Assembly: GCF_025465945.1 (NCBI RefSeq)
Contig: NZ_JANLNW010000064.1
Location: 1-64,000 of the forward strand
DNA: 64,000 nucleotides
From: Pseudomonas sp. 6D_7.1_Bac1
GTDB taxonomy: Bacteria; Pseudomonadota; Gammaproteobacteria; Pseudomonadales; Pseudomonadaceae
Direction: 5' to 3'
Made by a program: the position numbers and the translations under genes. Positions 61,535 through 64,000 of the stretch are shown here, in pieces; the stretch's first letter is position 1, and every line of letters starts with the position of its first letter. A model generated the notes under the pieces. The model saw only the letters and a program-made list of their open reading frames with translations. It had not been told where the DNA came from and ran no database searches.

Positions 61535-64000
61535 TCACGAACCTTCAGCCATGAGCAGCCGTTCGACGTCTTGTGCGTTGCGGCAACGCAGTAATTGCCC
61601 GGGTGAAAGCACCACCGAAAAGTCTTCCTGGAACCGCGCCGAAATGGCTTTCAAATGCTGGGGACGCAACCCCAGGCTAATGAAATCCACTGCGTCATTT
61701 ACCTCGTCTTCCAACGGGTGACCCAGTACGCTCAAGTAGATGTCCAGCACCTTGTTTCTTTGAGTCGGCACGATCCTGGCGGCAGGCTCGGCCGCTTCAT
61801 TCGCGGGCGCCGTGAGCAGGCTGCGGGCACGCTGGCGATCAGGCTTGCCGTTTTGCGACAGCGGCAACTGATCCACCCTCAAGAACCGCGTGGGTACATG
61901 GGAGTGCGGCAGATGTTGGCGGGCATAGTTGCGCAACTCGGTTGCCGTCAGCTCTGCGGCGCCCTGCTGGCCGACATACAGCGCACCAATGCAGACCTCA
62001 CCTTGACGCTGCTCGCCATAATCGACGACCAGCACGTGCCTGACCGATGGGTGATTGATCAGTTCGATCTCGATATCCGGGAGCGACACCCGCACACCGC
62101 GAACTTTCACATAGCCGTTGACCCGACTGTCGAAGATCAAGGTGCCATCGCGACGGTAGCGTCCACAGTCACCGGTGCGGAAAGCACGAACGACTTGGCC
62201 CTGTTCATCGCTGACGGTCACGAACTCGCTCTGTGTCAGCTCGCCGTTTTCCAGGTACCCCAGCGCGAGATTGACACCGGCCGTGTGAATTCGACCGACA
62301 ACGCCTGCCGGGCAATGCTCACCCTGTGAATCAAGGGTGAAGTAACTGTTACCGGGCAAGGGCCTTCCATAGGGGATCAGCGCACGGTCATCGGCAGTGA
62401 TTTCGTGCCAGATACTCCAGATGGTTGTCTCCGTCGGCCCCCCAAGGGAGATCAACCGCGAAGCCGGCAGCAGCGCGCGCAACTCGGCAATGACGGCAGG
62501 CTTGATGTAGTCACCTCCCTGGGCAATCAGGCGCAGGCTCTTCAAGTCATGAGTGGCGCGGCAAGAAAGGAGCATCTCCAGGATGGCGGGCACCGAACAC
62601 CACAACGTCACCTGATGCCGGGCAATCAACTGGTTCCAGCGCACCGCATCCTTTTCCTCGCCCAGGCCGGGAAGTACCAGCGTCGCCCCCGCTGTCAGGC
62701 AGCCCAACACGTCGAAAACCGACATGTCATGGTGAAGCGGGGTTACCGACATGAACACATCGCGCTCGGTAACGGCCCAGTGCTCAAGGGTGCTACCAAT
62801 GACATTGGCTGTGGCTCGGTTGCTCAGGACCACACATTTGGGCTTGCCGGTGGTGCCCGAGGTATAGAGGTAATAGGCTGGCGCTTCGCTTAGCGACAGG
62901 TCATCCAACGTGGGCGAAACCTGGGCTTGCGCTGCCAAAAGCTCATCGGGTGTCGCGAACGGATGCTCGACAGGCTCGCCCTGGGTGATCACCACCAGAT
63001 CAGGCCGACAGTTTTCCAACAGGAAATGCCTTCGCTCTCCAGGTGCTGAAGCATCGATGGGAACCCAGATCAAGCCCGTCAATGCACAGGCCAACGTCAC
63101 CATCGTGTGCTCTGGGCTGCGGGGTAGACATATGGCAACGACATCGCGCCGAGAAAGCCCGCGCGCTTTCAACGCAGCGATCACCTGGCATACGCCGTCG
63201 CCAAGTTCGGCATAGCTGATTTGCCGGTCGCCGCTGATGAGGGCGATTCTGGCGTTGGTACGATCAAAAATATTGCTCGCGATCCGCCCGAGAAACCCTG
63301 TGTGGCACGCATCAGTGACCGGGCTATTCAATCGGTAGTGACGCCTATCGATAATCGCCGGGGCATCAATGGCAAAAATACCGTTTGCCGTGATCTGACT
63401 GATCGCCCTTTCGAAAGCACTCAAGATATCGCTGACCACAGCCGGATCAAGTACTTCGCGCGCATAGTCGATGTCGAACACCAAGGCACCTTCGGCGTTG
63501 GCCGAGAAGCGAATATCCATCGCCACCTGGGGTGTCTGGGTCAGCCCGCCACACAAGCTCATGGGACTGTCCGCCGGCGAGACCGGCCAGGAAAAACCGT
63601 TGGTGATCACCACGGGCAGGACGGGGCCTGGACCGTGGGATTCGAACAGCAACCGGGCAAGGTCCACCCCTGAAAAAGCCAGATGCTGCAACCCTTCCAG
63701 CACATCCACTTGCAGCTGGGTAGCCCGCTGCGCAAAGCCATCTGGATCGGAGTTCCAATTGACCGCGATAAAGCTTGAGCGATTGGCAAAGGCACCAGTC
63801 GTTTGCGGGGCAACAGGCACCGCGACACACAATCCCCCCTCATCGACCCAGTGGGAAAGCACTTCCAGCACCAGCGCCATCAGGGTGGAGTTCTTGAACA
63901 GCCGTTGCCGCGCGCCCAGTTTGCAGAAGGCGCTGAACGCTTCTTTGGGCACCAGCAGGCTCTGTCGCTCATAGCGAGAAGCGCCCACCTGGTCCAGCGG
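61535..64000 (-). CDS. NRPS heterocyclisation-adenylation module with inactive carrier domain (5' end outside window)
   Basis: Partial NRPS; the frame stays open to the window edge, leaving 821 residues. The first about 210 are the C-terminal half of a heterocyclisation domain: FANRSSFIAVNWN, LPVVITNGFSW and GLTQTPQVAMDIRF are the Cy-type motifs. The adenylation domain follows with YLYTSGTTGKPK, HHDMSVFDVLG, GGPTETTIWS, FRTGDCGRYRRDG, GYVKVRGVRVS and the catalytic Lys in NGKPDRQ. Cy-A modules use Cys, Ser or Thr and make thiazoline or oxazoline rings. The C-terminal carrier reads VDFISLGLRPQHLKAI: the GGxS serine is replaced by proline, so it cannot carry phosphopantetheine. Confidence 0.88.
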   Translation of the reverse strand, partial: PLDQVGASRYERQSLLVPKEAFSAFCKLGARQRLFKNSTLMALVLEVLSHWVDEGGLCVAVPVAPQTTGAFANRSSFIAVNWNSDPDGFAQRATQLQVDVLEGLQHLAFSGVDLARLLFESHGPGPVLPVVITNGFSWPVSPADSPMSLCGGLTQTPQVAMDIRFSANAEGALVFDIDYAREVLDPAVVSDILSAFERAISQITANGIFAIDAPAIIDRRHYRLNSPVTDACHTGFLGRIASNIFDRTNARIALISGDRQISYAELGDGVCQVIAALKARGLSRRDVVAICLPRSPEHTMVTLACALTGLIWVPIDASAPGERRHFLLENCRPDLVVITQGEPVEHPFATPDELLAAQAQVSPTLDDLSLSEAPAYYLYTSGTTGKPKCVVLSNRATANVIGSTLEHWAVTERDVFMSVTPLHHDMSVFDVLGCLTAGATLVLPGLGEEKDAVRWNQLIARHQVTLWCSVPAILEMLLSCRATHDLKSLRLIAQGGDYIKPAVIAELRALLPASRLISLGGPTETTIWSIWHEITADDRALIPYGRPLPGNSYFTLDSQGEHCPAGVVGRIHTAGVNLALGYLENGELTQSEFVTVSDEQGQVVRAFRTGDCGRYRRDGTLIFDSRVNGYVKVRGVRVSLPDIEIELINHPSVRHVLVVDYGEQRQGEVCIGALYVGQQGAAELTATELRNYARQHLPHSHVPTRFLRVDQLPLSQNGKPDRQRARSLLTAPANEAAEPAARIVPTQRNKVLDIYLSVLGHPLEDEVNDAVDFISLGLRPQHLKAISARFQEDFSVVLSPGQLLRCRNAQDVERLLMAEGS

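Noticed and set aside
1..64000. CRISPR arrays, tRNA or rRNA genes, prophage or integrative element boundaries
   Set aside because: No regularly spaced direct repeats, cloverleaf sequences, rRNA motifs, integrase or phage structural genes were seen by eye. Small RNAs cannot be excluded without computation.

Overview
The window reads as a chromosomal segment of a Pseudomonas of the P. fluorescens complex. The base composition is GC-rich. The layout contains the fluorescent-pseudomonad alkaline protease/lipase locus (aprA-inh-aprDEF-pspA-pspB-lipases), and there are typical Pseudomonas REP/BIME hairpins with a RAYT-type transposase. I saw no rRNA, tRNA, CRISPR array, integrase or insertion sequence, apart from the RAYT/REP material.

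Layout. (1) 1-7.2 kb: polyamine/amine catabolism, with a PuuR-like cupin regulator, an AraC regulator, a glutamine-synthetase-like gamma-glutamylpolyamine synthetase, a PotF/SpuD-like binding protein, a PuuB-like FAD oxidoreductase, a GNAT and a PfpI/DJ-1 amidotransferase. (2) 7.2-11.1 kb: a DNA repair pair on the minus strand, FAN1 (VRR-NUC) followed by a PD-(D/E)XK nuclease fused to an XPD/DinG-type helicase. (3) 11.4-28.8 kb: the exoprotein locus on the minus strand, transcribed aprA, inh, aprD, aprE, aprF, pspA, pspB, pueB, pueA. It couples one type I exporter with a serralysin and two RTX lipases, plus two autotransporter subtilases. (4) 29.0-34.7 kb: a P1 (DmpA-like) peptidase, a RAYT, and a second amine module (binding protein, cupin, FAD oxidoreductase, AraC with NTF2-like domain). 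(5) 35-46.6 kb: housekeeping and unassigned genes, including a DUF1652 protein, a UvrD-like helicase, a pirin, phosphoglucomutase, a MocR regulator, an unrecognised 491-residue protein, an MDR oxidoreductase and a LysR regulator. (6) 46.7-64.0 kb: a siderophore locus that runs off the right edge.

The siderophore locus is the most interesting part. A TonB-dependent receptor, a truncated Fur-like protein and a six-gene, fully overlapping operon (two YbtP/YbtQ/BarA/BarB-type ABC proteins, then two FatD/FatC-like permeases, an ATPase and a binding lipoprotein) lie beside an orphan ECF sigma factor. Biosynthesis genes follow: a C(half)-PCP-C protein, an IucD/BasC-type N-hydroxylase, and a heterocyclisation-adenylation module whose own carrier domain has lost the phosphopantetheine serine. 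This gene content matches the plan of acinetobactin, anguibactin and pseudomonine systems (aryl acid, oxazoline or thiazoline, N-hydroxylated amine). The aryl-acid and amine genes would have to lie beyond the right edge. Two promoters in the locus share a 29-bp element at the same geometry and a third start has a looser copy, suggesting the local sigma factor's regulon. A possible Fur box precedes the sigma gene and another precedes the receptor.
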